Below the pieces are notes generated by a model. The model did not search any database and was not told where the DNA came from. It saw only the letters and a program-made list of their open reading frames with translations. This document shows, piece by piece, positions 1-7,859 of a stretch of 64,000 nt of DNA; the first letter of the stretch is position 1, and every line of letters begins with the position of its first letter. The DNA lies in the NCBI GenBank assembly GCA_046723355.1, contig JBKOUJ010000035.1, positions 1 through 64,000 of the forward strand, in the 5' to 3' direction. This DNA is from 13-2-20CM-68-14 sp046723355. GTDB lineage: Bacteria; Actinomycetota; Thermoleophilia; Gaiellales; Gaiellaceae. Both the position numbers and the translations under genes were made by a program.

Positions 1-11
1 GGTGGGAACGA

Positions 12-31
12 CCCCCACCCTTGGGTGGGGG
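12..31. repeat. C/G-rich perfect palindrome, copy 1 of 3
   Basis: Nine C-rich bases (CCCCCACCC), a TT loop, then the exact reverse complement GGGTGGGGG. The same core (CCCCRCCC, 1-2 nt, GGGTGGGG) occurs in intergenic DNA at 20165-20181 and 62243-62260, so it is a dispersed intergenic motif. Role unknown; there is no T-run, so it is not a classical terminator. Confidence 0.6.
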
Positions 32-49
32 TAACGCGCGCGCGTGTAC

Positions 50-93
50 CTGACAGCGGGCGGCGGCGTATCTGACAGCCGGCGGCGGCGTAT
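50..93. repeat. Two tandem 22-bp direct repeats upstream of ftsQ
   Basis: The unit CTGACAGC(G/C)GGCGGCGGCGTA occurs twice with a 22-bp period and one mismatch. It lies upstream of the likely ftsQ start at 188. It could be a tandem protein-binding site or a local duplication; the sequence does not decide. Confidence 0.55.
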
Positions 94-187
94 CGTCGAA
101 CTCGTCGATTCGGGGCGGATTGGGTCCGTGGGGCTGGCCCGCGCCATTGCAGTAGGAGCAGGTCCCGGAGCGGCGAACGAAAGTGCG

Positions 188-1000
188 ATGGCATCTGTTT
201 CGAGACCGGGCCGCCCGGCGGCGGCTGCGCTGCCGCGCACCCGGGTCTTCGGCGTAGGCAAGCTCGCGAACGCGCTTCCGTCCGGCCGTGTGCTTGCGCT
301 GGCATTCGGGTTCTTGGCCGCGGGTGTGCTCGCGTACCTGGGCGCGCGCGAGACCTCGGTGTTCGCGGTGCGGTCGATCCGGATCAACGGCGCCCCGCCT
401 CGCGTGGCCGCACACGTTCGCGTGGCGCTCGCCTCGCTCGACGGTCGCAGCCTTGTCGGGCTGGATCGAAACGCAGTCGAGCACCGGCTGGCCTCTCTGC
501 CGGATGTGGCTGCCGCGACCGTCGACCGGGACTTCCCACACACGCTCCGCGTGGCGGTGATACCAGCGCACTCGATTGCCGTTCTCCGCCGGGGGCCCTC
601 GGCCTGGATCGTCTCGAGCGACGGCCGTGTCATCCGCACTGCCGGGCGTCTTGCCTCGCCGAAGCTACCCCGGATCTGGGTTCGACGTGCGGCCACCGTC
701 GACCAGGGTGCCGCGGTCGGCGATGCCGATGCCGCTCGCGCCGTCGCTGCGCTTGCGACCGCCCGCCGCGCGCGCTTCACAGCCAGGATCGCCACCGTCC
801 GGGCGGCCGACCACGAACTAACCTTCGTCCTCCCGGGTGGGCTCGAGCTGCGCTTCGGCAATGCCGTCGACCTGCCTCTGAAGCTCGCCGTCGTCAAGCG
901 GCTGCTTCCACTCCTCCGGGGCGCCAGTGCCTATGTCGACGTGACCGTTCCCGAGCGCCCGGTCGCCGGTGGGAACCCTCAAGTATCAACTTCAGGTTGA
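188..1000 (+). CDS. ftsQ: Cell division protein FtsQ/DivIB (POTRA domain)
   Basis: A 270-aa bitopic membrane protein of the divisome, predicted to link the early Z-ring to late septal-wall enzymes. I see a basic, Ala/Pro-rich cytoplasmic N-terminus, one membrane segment (about residues 35-52), a POTRA-like domain starting FAVRSIRINGAPP with the typical 'SLPDVAAATVDRDFPHTLRV' pattern, then a beta domain. The frame is open back to a GTG at 44, but that region holds direct repeats and has unnatural composition, so I choose the ATG at 188. The next gene is ftsZ, the classic division-cluster order. The stop codon lies in a small inverted repeat (TCAAC/GTTGA). Confidence 0.85.
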   Translation: MASVSRPGRPAAAALPRTRVFGVGKLANALPSGRVLALAFGFLAAGVLAYLGARETSVFAVRSIRINGAPPRVAAHVRVALASLDGRSLVGLDRNAVEHRLASLPDVAAATVDRDFPHTLRVAVIPAHSIAVLRRGPSAWIVSSDGRVIRTAGRLASPKLPRIWVRRAATVDQGAAVGDADAARAVAALATARRARFTARIATVRAADHELTFVLPGGLELRFGNAVDLPLKLAVVKRLLPLLRGASAYVDVTVPERPVAGGNPQVSTSG

Positions 1001-1022
1001 GACTGCACGCGGGCGAGGCACG

Positions 1023-1051
1023 TTGACAGGCTTGTAGAAGCCACGTACTCT
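1023..1051 (+). promoter_or_regulatory. Sigma-70-type promoter for ftsZ
   Basis: TTGACA at 1023-1028, a 17-nt spacer, then TACTCT at 1046-1051: a near-consensus housekeeping promoter in the 109-bp ftsQ-ftsZ gap. Transcription should begin near 1058, giving a leader of about 50 nt. That leader contains AAGCTT twice (1090-1095 and 1106-1111); the second copy overlaps the TTG start, so a hairpin could mask initiation. Confidence 0.7.
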
Positions 1052-1109
1052 CCTGCGGGAACTGGGGCGTAAAACCAGACGCTCCACTGAAGCTTCAGGT
1101 CGAGCAAGC

Positions 1110-2201
1110 TTGAGCGTGAGAGACCAAACCGGTAACTTCCTCGCCGTCCTCAAGGTGGTCGGCGTCGGCGGCGGCGGCACGAACGCTGTCAACCGCATGG
1201 TCGACGCAGGCCTGACGGGGGTCGAGTTCATCGCCGTGAACACCGACGCTCAGGCGCTGCTGATGTGCGATGCCGACGTCAAGATCCACATCGGCTCGCA
1301 GGAAACGCGCGGTCTGGGCGCCGGCGCCGATCCAGCCGTCGGCAAGGCGGCCGCTCAGGAGAGCCGCGACGAGTTGAAGGAATCGCTCAAGGGTGCAGAC
1401 ATGGTCTTCGTGACCGCCGGCGAAGGCGGCGGGACCGGGACCGGCGGCGCGCCCATCATCGGCGAGCTCGCTGCCGAGCTCGGCGCCCTCACGGTCGGAG
1501 TCGTGACGCGGCCCTTCGCGTTCGAAGGCCGAAAGCGGGCGCAGCAGGCGGAGCGGGGCATCGAGGACCTGCGCGACGTGGTCGACACGCTGATCGTGAT
1601 CGAGAACGACCGGCTGCTCCAGGTCGTCGAGAAGCGAACCTCGATCGTCGATGCTTTCAAGCTTGCCGACGACGTGCTCCGGCAAGGCGTCCAGGGCATC
1701 ACCGACCTGATCACGATCCCGGGGCTCGTCAACCTCGACTTCGCCGACGTGCGAACGATCATGCGCGGCGCCGGCTCTGCATTGATGGGCATCGGGGCAG
1801 CCTCGGGCGAGAACCGCGCCACCGAGGCGGCGCAGGCCGCCGTGTCCTCGCCTCTGCTCGAGGCGTCGATCGAGGGTGCGACCGGAATCCTGCTCAACGT
1901 CACGGGCGGAGGCGACATCGGGCTCTTCGAGGTCAACGAGGCCGCAGAGGTCGTCACCGGCGCGGCCGACCAGAACGCGAACGTGATCTTCGGCGCCGTC
2001 ATCGACGAGGGATTGAAGGACGAGGTGCGTGTCACGGTGATCGCGACGGGATTCGGGCCACACCGCACCCGACGCCGCCGGCCGGCCGAGATCGCCGAAC
2101 CGGAACAGGTACCGGGCGATGAGCCCCAGCCCGCCCGTCGCGAGGGCTTCGAGGTACCCGACGACGTCCTCGAAGTTCCGTCGTTTCTGCGCGATAACTA
2201 G
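1110..2201 (+). CDS. ftsZ: Cell division GTPase FtsZ
   Basis: Tubulin-like GTPase that polymerises into the Z-ring. The 363-aa product has the N-terminal nucleotide-binding segment VVGVGGGGTNAVNRM, the tubulin signature GGGTGTGG at residues 106-113, the T7/catalytic-loop region, and a C-terminal VLEVPSFLRDN tail matching the conserved peptide that binds FtsA/SepF-type partners. The disordered linker is short. The start is TTG (1110), with GTG at 1116 as an alternative; no strong ribosome-binding site is visible. A good promoter lies just upstream. The stop codon forms the base of a long inverted repeat. Confidence 0.97.
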   Translation: MSVRDQTGNFLAVLKVVGVGGGGTNAVNRMVDAGLTGVEFIAVNTDAQALLMCDADVKIHIGSQETRGLGAGADPAVGKAAAQESRDELKESLKGADMVFVTAGEGGGTGTGGAPIIGELAAELGALTVGVVTRPFAFEGRKRAQQAERGIEDLRDVVDTLIVIENDRLLQVVEKRTSIVDAFKLADDVLRQGVQGITDLITIPGLVNLDFADVRTIMRGAGSALMGIGAASGENRATEAAQAAVSSPLLEASIEGATGILLNVTGGGDIGLFEVNEAAEVVTGAADQNANVIFGAVIDEGLKDEVRVTVIATGFGPHRTRRRRPAEIAEPEQVPGDEPQPARREGFEVPDDVLEVPSFLRDN

Positions 2202-2366
2202 GAGGGTTCGGCAAAAAGCGTCTGTGCCGCCGGCGCACGCTGCTCGCCCCTGGCAGCGTCCTCAGTCGCGCCCATATCTACGGATATGGACGCTCCCTGC
2301 GTCCTCCCCAGGCAAACGAGCAGCGCACGCCGGCGACGAGCGCCATTCCGCCGAACCCTCCTCTAG
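2198..2366. ncRNA. 169-nt long imperfect hairpin between ftsZ and gcvT
   Basis: Nearly all of the ftsZ-gcvT gap folds on itself. CTAG+GAGGGTTCGGC (2198-2212) pairs with 2350-2366 with a 2-nt bulge. CGCCGGCG and CGCTGCTCG (about 2228-2246) pair with 2317-2335 around a 2x2 mismatch, CCTGG (2249-2253) pairs with CCAGG (2308-2312), and the tip is CCATATC-tacg-GATATGG (2272-2289). The shape (long rod with internal loops) recalls 6S-type regulatory RNA, but the ends also look like the terminal inverted repeats of a small non-autonomous element. Neither identity is proven and the strand is undecided. Confidence 0.5.
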
Positions 2367-2371
2367 GTTTA

Positions 2372-2396
2372 GAACGTCGCGGGTTGCGGTACGTTC
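2372..2396. promoter_or_regulatory. GAACGT...ACGTTC dyad upstream of gcvT
   Basis: Inverted half-sites GAACGT (2372-2377) and ACGTTC (2391-2396) with a 13-bp spacer, between the long hairpin and gcvT. It could be an operator for the glycine-cleavage operon. I looked for glycine-riboswitch core motifs in 2200-2516 and did not find them. A TAGCAT hexamer at 2500-2505, 10 nt before the gcvT ATG, is a plausible -10. Confidence 0.3.
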
Positions 2397-2515
2397 GCGG
2401 TAGCCCTCTCGGGCTCCTCGCTAAGCGGGAAGCCCGCGATGACCCGGTCCGGCCGTCCCGGCCCCTTTGCTTTGGCAGGGGGACCGGGGCGGCTTCCTTT
2501 AGCATCAGCGCCCGG

Positions 2516-3583
2516 ATGCAGACCCTTCTGCGGACGCCGCTCTACGACCGCCACGTCGCGCTCGGGGCGCGCATGGTTCCCTTCGCGGGCTGGGAGATGC
2601 CCGTCCAGTACGAAGGCGTGATTCCCGAGCACAAGCAGGTGCGGGTGGACTGCGGTGTCTTCGACGTCTCGCACATGGGCGAGCTCGAAGTCGAGGGTCC
2701 GCGCGCGGGTGCGCTCTTGCAGTCGCTCCTCTCGAACGACATCGACCGCCTCGACGACGGTGGGGCGCAGTACACCCTGCTCACGAACGAGTCCGGAGGG
2801 ATCGTCGACGACCTGATCGCCTACCGGCTGACCCCGTTTCGCTACCTGCTCATCGTCAACGCCGCGAACCGGGAGACCGACTTCGAATGGCTCAAGGAGC
2901 GGGAGATTCCCGGCTCGGACGTCCGCGACGTCTCCGAGGAGTACGGACTTCTGGCGGTCCAGGGCCCACAGACGCTGGAGCGTCTCGGCCTCCCCGACGC
3001 GCCGGCGTTCTCGTTCGCGGAGGGTGAGATCGACGGAATCGCCTGCATGATCAACCGGACCGGCTACACGGGCGAGAAAGGCGTCGAGCTGATGGTTCCC
3101 GCCGAGGACGCGGCCGAGCTGTGGGACCGTGTTATCGAGCGCGCAGCCAAGCCCGCAGGCCTCGGTGCCCGCGACACGCTTCGTCTCGAGGTCTGCTACC
3201 CGCTCCACGGCAACGACATCGGGCCCGACACGGACTCGATTTCGGCCGGGCTCGGCTGGGTCTGCGCGCTCGAGACGGAGTTCATGGGGGCGGAGGAACT
3301 GCGACGGATCAAGGCCGAGGGACCCGCACGCCGCCTCGTCGCCTTCGTGATGGAAGACGCTGCAATTCCGCGTCAGGGGATGGCCATCGAGGGCGGCGGC
3401 GAGGTCACGTCCGGCACTCACTCGCCGATGCTGGATCGCGGAATCGGTCTCGGATATATCCCGGCGAGCCTTGCCGAGCCCGCCCAGGAGCTGACCGTCG
3501 ACGTCCGTGGGCGTCCGCGCCGAGCCCGGGTCGTCCCGAAGCCGATCTACAAGCGGGAGGAGAGCCCCGGTGGCGGTGACTGA
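2516..3583 (+). CDS. gcvT: Glycine cleavage system T protein (aminomethyltransferase)
   Basis: Transfers the methylene group from aminomethylated lipoyl-GcvH to tetrahydrofolate, releasing ammonia. The 355-aa product has the family N-terminus (LYDRHVALGARMVPFAGWEM), the folate-site segment GVFDVSHMGELEVEG, and a C-terminal beta domain. I chose ATG 2516 because the protein begins there as family members do, although the frame is open further upstream. First gene of gcvT-gcvH-gcvPA-gcvPB. Its last 14 nt overlap gcvH, so translation is probably coupled. Confidence 0.96.
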   Translation: MQTLLRTPLYDRHVALGARMVPFAGWEMPVQYEGVIPEHKQVRVDCGVFDVSHMGELEVEGPRAGALLQSLLSNDIDRLDDGGAQYTLLTNESGGIVDDLIAYRLTPFRYLLIVNAANRETDFEWLKEREIPGSDVRDVSEEYGLLAVQGPQTLERLGLPDAPAFSFAEGEIDGIACMINRTGYTGEKGVELMVPAEDAAELWDRVIERAAKPAGLGARDTLRLEVCYPLHGNDIGPDTDSISAGLGWVCALETEFMGAEELRRIKAEGPARRLVAFVMEDAAIPRQGMAIEGGGEVTSGTHSPMLDRGIGLGYIPASLAEPAQELTVDVRGRPRRARVVPKPIYKREESPGGGD

Positions 3584-3965
3584 GACGTACCCCGACGACC
3601 TCAAGTACCACCCGGAACACGACTGGGCACGGATCGACGGTGACGAGGCGACGCTCGGCATCACGTGGTTCGCTCAGGACTCGCTCGGCGAGCTCGTCCA
3701 CTTCGAGCCCCCCGACGAAGGGACCAGGATCGGCAAGGACGACACGTACGGCGAGGTCGAGTCGGTGAAGGCGGTCTCGGACCTGATCTCCCCGCTCTCG
3801 GGCGAGCTCATCGAGGTGAACAAGAAAGTCGTGGAGGCGCCGGAAACCGTCAACGAGGATCCGTATGGAGAGGGGTGGCTAGTGCGGATCCGGCTCGCTG
3901 AAGCCGGCGAGATCGACTCGTTGCTCGACGCGGCCGGCTATCGCCGGCTCCTTGAAGAGCAGTAG
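3570..3965 (+). CDS. gcvH: Glycine cleavage system H protein (lipoyl carrier)
   Basis: A 131-aa lipoyl-domain carrier that shuttles the aminomethyl group from the P protein to the T and L proteins. The lipoylation motif VESVKAVSD is present with the modified lysine at residue 67, and length is normal for the family. The start is GTG 3570, giving MAVTETYPDDLKYH; it overlaps the end of gcvT. No lipoate ligase or L-protein gene is in view; both are often encoded elsewhere. Confidence 0.96.
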   Translation: MAVTETYPDDLKYHPEHDWARIDGDEATLGITWFAQDSLGELVHFEPPDEGTRIGKDDTYGEVESVKAVSDLISPLSGELIEVNKKVVEAPETVNEDPYGEGWLVRIRLAEAGEIDSLLDAAGYRRLLEEQ

Positions 3966-3979
3966 CCCGCGCCCAGGAA

Positions 3980-5311
3980 ATGAGCTTTCTCTCCCTGACC
4001 GAGCAGGACCGCGGGCAGATGCTCGAGACGATCGGCGTCGACTCGGTCGACGAGCTCTTCGAGCAGATCCCGACAGGAGTCAGGCTTGGCCGGGCACTCG
4101 CACTCGAGCGACCGCTGTCGGAGCCCGAGCTCGTCGCCCACCTGAGCGAGCTCGCCTCCCGGAACGTGGATACCGGCCGCGAGATCTCGTTTCTCGGCGC
4201 CGGGATCTACGACCACTACGTCCCTGCAGTCGTCGACGCCGTGCTCGCGCGCGGCGAGCTCCTGACCGCGTACACGCCGTACCAGCCCGAGATGAGCCAG
4301 GGGATGCTGCAGGCGATCTTCGAGTACCAGACCGCTATCTGCGAGCTCACCGGCATGGACGTCTCCAACGCGTCCGGCTACGACGGAACGACGGTCGCCG
4401 CCGACGCGTGCTACGTGGCGAAGCACGCGACCGGTCGTGCCAAGGTTGTGCTCGCCGAGACACTGAACCCGCAGGTGCGGCAGGTCGTCAAGACCTACGC
4501 GCCCGGTTTCGGGCTCGAGGTCGTCGAGGTCCCTCACCGCGGCGGCACCACCGATCCGGACGAGCTGCAGACCGCGGCGCGCGATGCAGCGTGCGTCCTC
4601 TTCCAACAACCGAACTTCCTCGGCTGTCTGGAGCCGGCCCCGGACCTCGCCGCAGCCGCGGCCGAAGAGGGCGCGCTGGCCGTCGCGGACGTCGATCCGG
4701 TCTCGCTCGGCGTGTTGGAGGCGCCGGGCGCCTACGGCTGCTCGCTGGCGATCGGCGAAGGGCAGGCTGCCGGGAACGACCAGTCGTACGGCGGTCCCCA
4801 CTATGGATTTTTGGCTGCGCGGTCCGAGTTCATCCGGCGGATGCCGGGGCGGATCTCGGGCGAGACGGTCGACGCCGACGGCGAGCGCGGCTTCGTTCTG
4901 ACGCTGCAGACGCGAGAGCAACACATCCGCAGGGAGAAAGCAACCTCGAACATCACGACGAATCAGACGCTGCTCGCGCTCGCAGGCCTCGTCCATCTCT
5001 CCTGGCTCGGACCGCAGGGTCTGCGCGAGGTGGGGGAGACCTGCCTCGCGCTCTCGCGCTATGCGAAGGAGCGCCTGGCAGAGGCCGGGTTCGAGCTGGC
5101 GTTTCCAAACAAGGCAACGTTCAAGGAGTTTGCAGTACGCGTCGGACGGCCCGGCAAAGAAGCGATCGCACGTGCGCGGCGCGCCGGCGTTCATCCCGGC
5201 TACGCCCTGGGGCGCGACTACCACGGGCTCGACGACGCGCTGCTCGTGGCGGTCACCGAGAGGCGAACGACCGAGGAGATCGACCGCCTCGTGGAGGCCC
5301 TAGGCGCATGA
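3980..5311 (+). CDS. gcvPA: Glycine dehydrogenase (decarboxylating) subunit 1
   Basis: N-terminal half of the split P protein. With GcvPB it decarboxylates glycine using pyridoxal phosphate and loads the aminomethyl group onto GcvH. The 443-aa product has the conserved stretch YTPYQPEMSQGMLQAIFEYQ near residue 100 and the glycine-rich GYDGTTVAADA region. A Shine-Dalgarno-like AGGAA sits directly before the ATG at 3980. The stop overlaps the start of gcvPB (ATGA). The split form is typical of Gram-positives, archaea and Thermotoga, unlike the single long P protein of E. coli. Confidence 0.95.
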   Translation: MSFLSLTEQDRGQMLETIGVDSVDELFEQIPTGVRLGRALALERPLSEPELVAHLSELASRNVDTGREISFLGAGIYDHYVPAVVDAVLARGELLTAYTPYQPEMSQGMLQAIFEYQTAICELTGMDVSNASGYDGTTVAADACYVAKHATGRAKVVLAETLNPQVRQVVKTYAPGFGLEVVEVPHRGGTTDPDELQTAARDAACVLFQQPNFLGCLEPAPDLAAAAAEEGALAVADVDPVSLGVLEAPGAYGCSLAIGEGQAAGNDQSYGGPHYGFLAARSEFIRRMPGRISGETVDADGERGFVLTLQTREQHIRREKATSNITTNQTLLALAGLVHLSWLGPQGLREVGETCLALSRYAKERLAEAGFELAFPNKATFKEFAVRVGRPGKEAIARARRAGVHPGYALGRDYHGLDDALLVAVTERRTTEEIDRLVEALGA

Positions 5312-6807
5312 AGCTGATCTACGAGAAGTCGAAGCCGGACCGTCGCGCCTCGACGCTCCCGCGCCCCGACCTTCCCCCCGCCGACGTTCCCGAGGAGCTG
5401 CGCCGCTCGAGCCCGCCGCGCCTGCCGGAGATCTCGGAGCCCGAGCTCGTCCGCCACTTCACGGCGTTGGCCGACCGGACCTTCGGCGTCGACACCGGTT
5501 TTTACCCGCTCGGCTCGTGCACGATGAAGCACAACCCGCGCGTCAACGAGCGTGTCGTCAGCCTGCCGGGCTTCCGCGATCTGCACCCGCATCAAGAGGA
5601 GGAGGCATCGCAGGGGGCGCTCGAGCTGATGTGGCGGCTCCAGGAGATCCTCGCCGAGATCGCGGGGCTCCCGGCCGTGTCGCTCCAGCCGGCCGCCGGC
5701 TCGCAGGGCGAGCTGACCGGGTTGATGCTGATGCGCGCGTACTTCGCCGATCGCGGCGAAGCCGACCAGCGGCGAGAGATCGTGATCCCCGACAGCGCTC
5801 ACGGCACGAACCCGGCCAGCGTCACGATGGCCGGTTACGAGCTCGTCGACGTGAGCACCGATCGCCGCGGCAACGTCGACCTCGAGGAGCTGCGCGCGAA
5901 GGTCGGCCCGCGCACGGCGGGCTTGATGCTGACGAACCCGTCGACGCTCGGGCTATTCGACGAGGGAATCGAAGAAATCGCGCGGATCTTCCACAGCGCC
6001 GGCGCGCTGATGTACTACGACGGCGCGAACCTGAACGCGATTTGCGGAATCTCGCGGCCCGGTGACTTCGGGTTCGACATCGTCCACTTCAATCTGCACA
6101 AGACGTTCTCGCAGCCGCACGGCGGCGGCGGGCCCGGCGGCGGCCCGATCGCCGTGCGTGACGCCCTCGAGCCGTTCCTTCCCGTGCCGGCGGTCGTCCG
6201 CGGCGGCGACGCCTTCGGGCTCGACTACGACCGGCCGAAGACGATCGGCAAGGTGCGTGGGTTCTGCGGGCCGTTCGGGGTGTTCGTGCGCTCGTACGCC
6301 TACATCCGGTCTTACGGCCCAGCGCTCCGCGAGATGTCGGAGGCGGCGGTGCTGAACGCCAACTACCTGCTCGCGCGGCTCCGTGACGCGTATGAGCTGC
6401 CGTTCGACCGGCTCTGCATGCACGAATTCGTGCTCTCAGGCCGGCGCCTGAAGCGCGAGCACGGCGTCTCGACGCTCGACGTCGCCAAGCGGCTGATGGA
6501 TTACGGCTTCCACCCGCCGACGATCTACTTCCCGCTGATCGTGCCCGAGGCGCTGATGATCGAGCCGACCGAGACCGAGACGAAGGAGACGCTCGACGCC
6601 TTCGCCGACGCAATGCTCGCCATCGCGCGCGAGGCGGCGGAGCAGCCCGAGCTGCTGAAGGAGGCGCCACACGTGCGGCCCGTGAAGCGGCTCGACGAGG
6701 TCCGCGCTGTCAAGCATCCCGTGGTGCGGTACGGGTTCGAGGAGCACGAAGAGCCGCAGGGCGCTCCCGCGGAGCCGCGGCAGCTGGAGGCGCAGAAGGG
6801 CGCTTAG
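5308..6807 (+). CDS. gcvPB: Glycine dehydrogenase (decarboxylating) subunit 2
   Basis: C-terminal half of the split P protein, 499 aa, carrying the pyridoxal-phosphate lysine in VHFNLHKTFSQPHGGGGPG (K265). Also present are GFYPLGSCTMKHNPR, a family hallmark, and the SAHGTNPASVTMAGY segment. The start is ATG 5308, inside the ATGA overlap with gcvPA, so the two subunits should be made in equal amounts. The 3' end overlaps the convergent rlmN by exactly 4 bp (interlocked stops). Confidence 0.96.
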   Translation: MKLIYEKSKPDRRASTLPRPDLPPADVPEELRRSSPPRLPEISEPELVRHFTALADRTFGVDTGFYPLGSCTMKHNPRVNERVVSLPGFRDLHPHQEEEASQGALELMWRLQEILAEIAGLPAVSLQPAAGSQGELTGLMLMRAYFADRGEADQRREIVIPDSAHGTNPASVTMAGYELVDVSTDRRGNVDLEELRAKVGPRTAGLMLTNPSTLGLFDEGIEEIARIFHSAGALMYYDGANLNAICGISRPGDFGFDIVHFNLHKTFSQPHGGGGPGGGPIAVRDALEPFLPVPAVVRGGDAFGLDYDRPKTIGKVRGFCGPFGVFVRSYAYIRSYGPALREMSEAAVLNANYLLARLRDAYELPFDRLCMHEFVLSGRRLKREHGVSTLDVAKRLMDYGFHPPTIYFPLIVPEALMIEPTETETKETLDAFADAMLAIAREAAEQPELLKEAPHVRPVKRLDEVRAVKHPVVRYGFEEHEEPQGAPAEPRQLEAQKGA

Positions 6808-7781
6808 CCCCGAGCCGCCGCGAGCTGGCCGCAGGCCGCGGCGATGTCGCGTCCGCGTGTCAGTCTCACCGTCGTCGGGACACCACGCCGGCGCAGCTCC
6901 GCTTCGAAGGCCGCGATCGCCTTCGGCGACGAGCCGCTAAACATCCCCGTCGGGTTGTACGGGATCAGGTTGACCTTGAAGACCTGCGGGTCGAGGAGGT
7001 CGGCAAGCGCCCGCGCCTGTTCGATGCGGTCGTTGACGCCTCCGAGCATGACGTACTCGACGAAGACCTTGCGGCGGCGCAGCTCGAAGTAGCGCCGACA
7101 CTCCGCAACGACGTCCGGGAGCGGGTAGCGGTCGTTGACCGGCATCAGCTCCGATCGCAGCGCGGGCTCGGCCGCGTGGAGGGAGAGCGCGAGGCGGATC
7201 GGCTCCTCGACCTCATCGACGAAGCGCCGCAGTCCCGGGAGCCAGCCGACTGTCGAGACCGTCGTGCGACGGTGCGTGATGCCGACGTCGGGCAGCCGGC
7301 GCGCCGCCGCGACAACGGCATCCAAATTCAGCATCGGCTCGCCCATCCCCATGAATACGGCGTGATCGACTGCCTCGGCGCGTCGGAAATGCAGCGCCTG
7401 GTCGAGGATCTCCGACGCGGTCAGGTTGCGGCCGAAGCGCATCTGGCCGGTCGCGCAAAAGGTGCAGGTGAGCGGGCAGCCAGACTGCGACGAGAGGCAG
7501 ATCGAGCGTCGCCCATCGCGGTAGCGCATCAAGACGGCCTCGACCGGATGGCCGTCGTGCGTGCGAAAGAGCGCCTTGACCGTGCCGTCGCTCGAATGCG
7601 CCTGGTCGACGAGCTCGAGCGTTGAGAACGGGACACTCGCCTCGAGCTCCGCGCGGAGCGATGCGGGCAGGTTGGTCATCTCGCCGTAGCCGGAGGCTCC
7701 CCGGGCGGTCCACTCCCACACCTGGCGCACACGGTAAGCGGGCTCGCCGCGCAGCCTCTCATCGAGAAGATCCAGGTTCAC
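6804..7781 (-). CDS. rlmN: Dual-specificity rRNA/tRNA adenine C2-methyltransferase RlmN
   Basis: Radical-SAM enzyme that methylates C2 of A2503 in 23S rRNA and A37 of some tRNAs. The 325-aa product has the radical-SAM cluster CPLTCTFC (C102, C106, C109), the GMGEPMLN motif and the C-terminal AACGQLAA segment holding the second catalytic cysteine. The GTG start at 7781 is supported by a -10 hexamer TACCGT exactly 6 nt upstream (leaderless pattern). Divergent from the threonine aldolase, convergent with gcvPB. Confidence 0.95.
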   Translation of the reverse strand: MNLDLLDERLRGEPAYRVRQVWEWTARGASGYGEMTNLPASLRAELEASVPFSTLELVDQAHSSDGTVKALFRTHDGHPVEAVLMRYRDGRRSICLSSQSGCPLTCTFCATGQMRFGRNLTASEILDQALHFRRAEAVDHAVFMGMGEPMLNLDAVVAAARRLPDVGITHRRTTVSTVGWLPGLRRFVDEVEEPIRLALSLHAAEPALRSELMPVNDRYPLPDVVAECRRYFELRRRKVFVEYVMLGGVNDRIEQARALADLLDPQVFKVNLIPYNPTGMFSGSSPKAIAAFEAELRRRGVPTTVRLTRGRDIAAACGQLAAARG

Positions 7782-7787
7782 CCGCGC

Positions 7788-7793
7788 ACGGTA
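7788..7793 (-). promoter_or_regulatory. -10 box TACCGT, leaderless start of rlmN
   Basis: On the minus strand TACCGT is followed by exactly 6 nt and then the GTG of rlmN, so transcription would begin at the start codon itself. It is one of 13 genes in the window with this exact spacing. Confidence 0.55.
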
Positions 7794-7846
7794 GCGCTCG
7801 ATTCCTCGTGCTTGTGGGAGCGGATCGGCTGTGCGAAGACTCACGG

Positions 7847-7852
7847 TACAGT
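7847..7852 (+). promoter_or_regulatory. -10 box TACAGT, near-leaderless start of the threonine aldolase gene
   Basis: TACAGT lies 7 nt before the GTG at 7860, which supports that start over the upstream in-frame codons. Confidence 0.45.
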
Positions 7853-7859
7853 CGCAGCC

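Noticed and set aside
1095..2063. Long minus-strand frame opposite ftsZ, and similar antisense frames opposite most genes
   Set aside because: Arg/Asp/His-rich low-information translations without start context; typical GC-skew artefacts.
2200..2516. Glycine riboswitch upstream of gcvT
   Set aside because: Expected from the operon, but I could not find the conserved CCGAAGG-type core or the CTCTCAGG-like segment on either strand; the gap is filled by a different long hairpin.
3952..5307. In-frame extension upstream of gcvPB reaching back to 3952
   Set aside because: This part is the shadow of gcvPA; the real gcvPB N-terminus is at ATG 5308 in an ATGA overlap.
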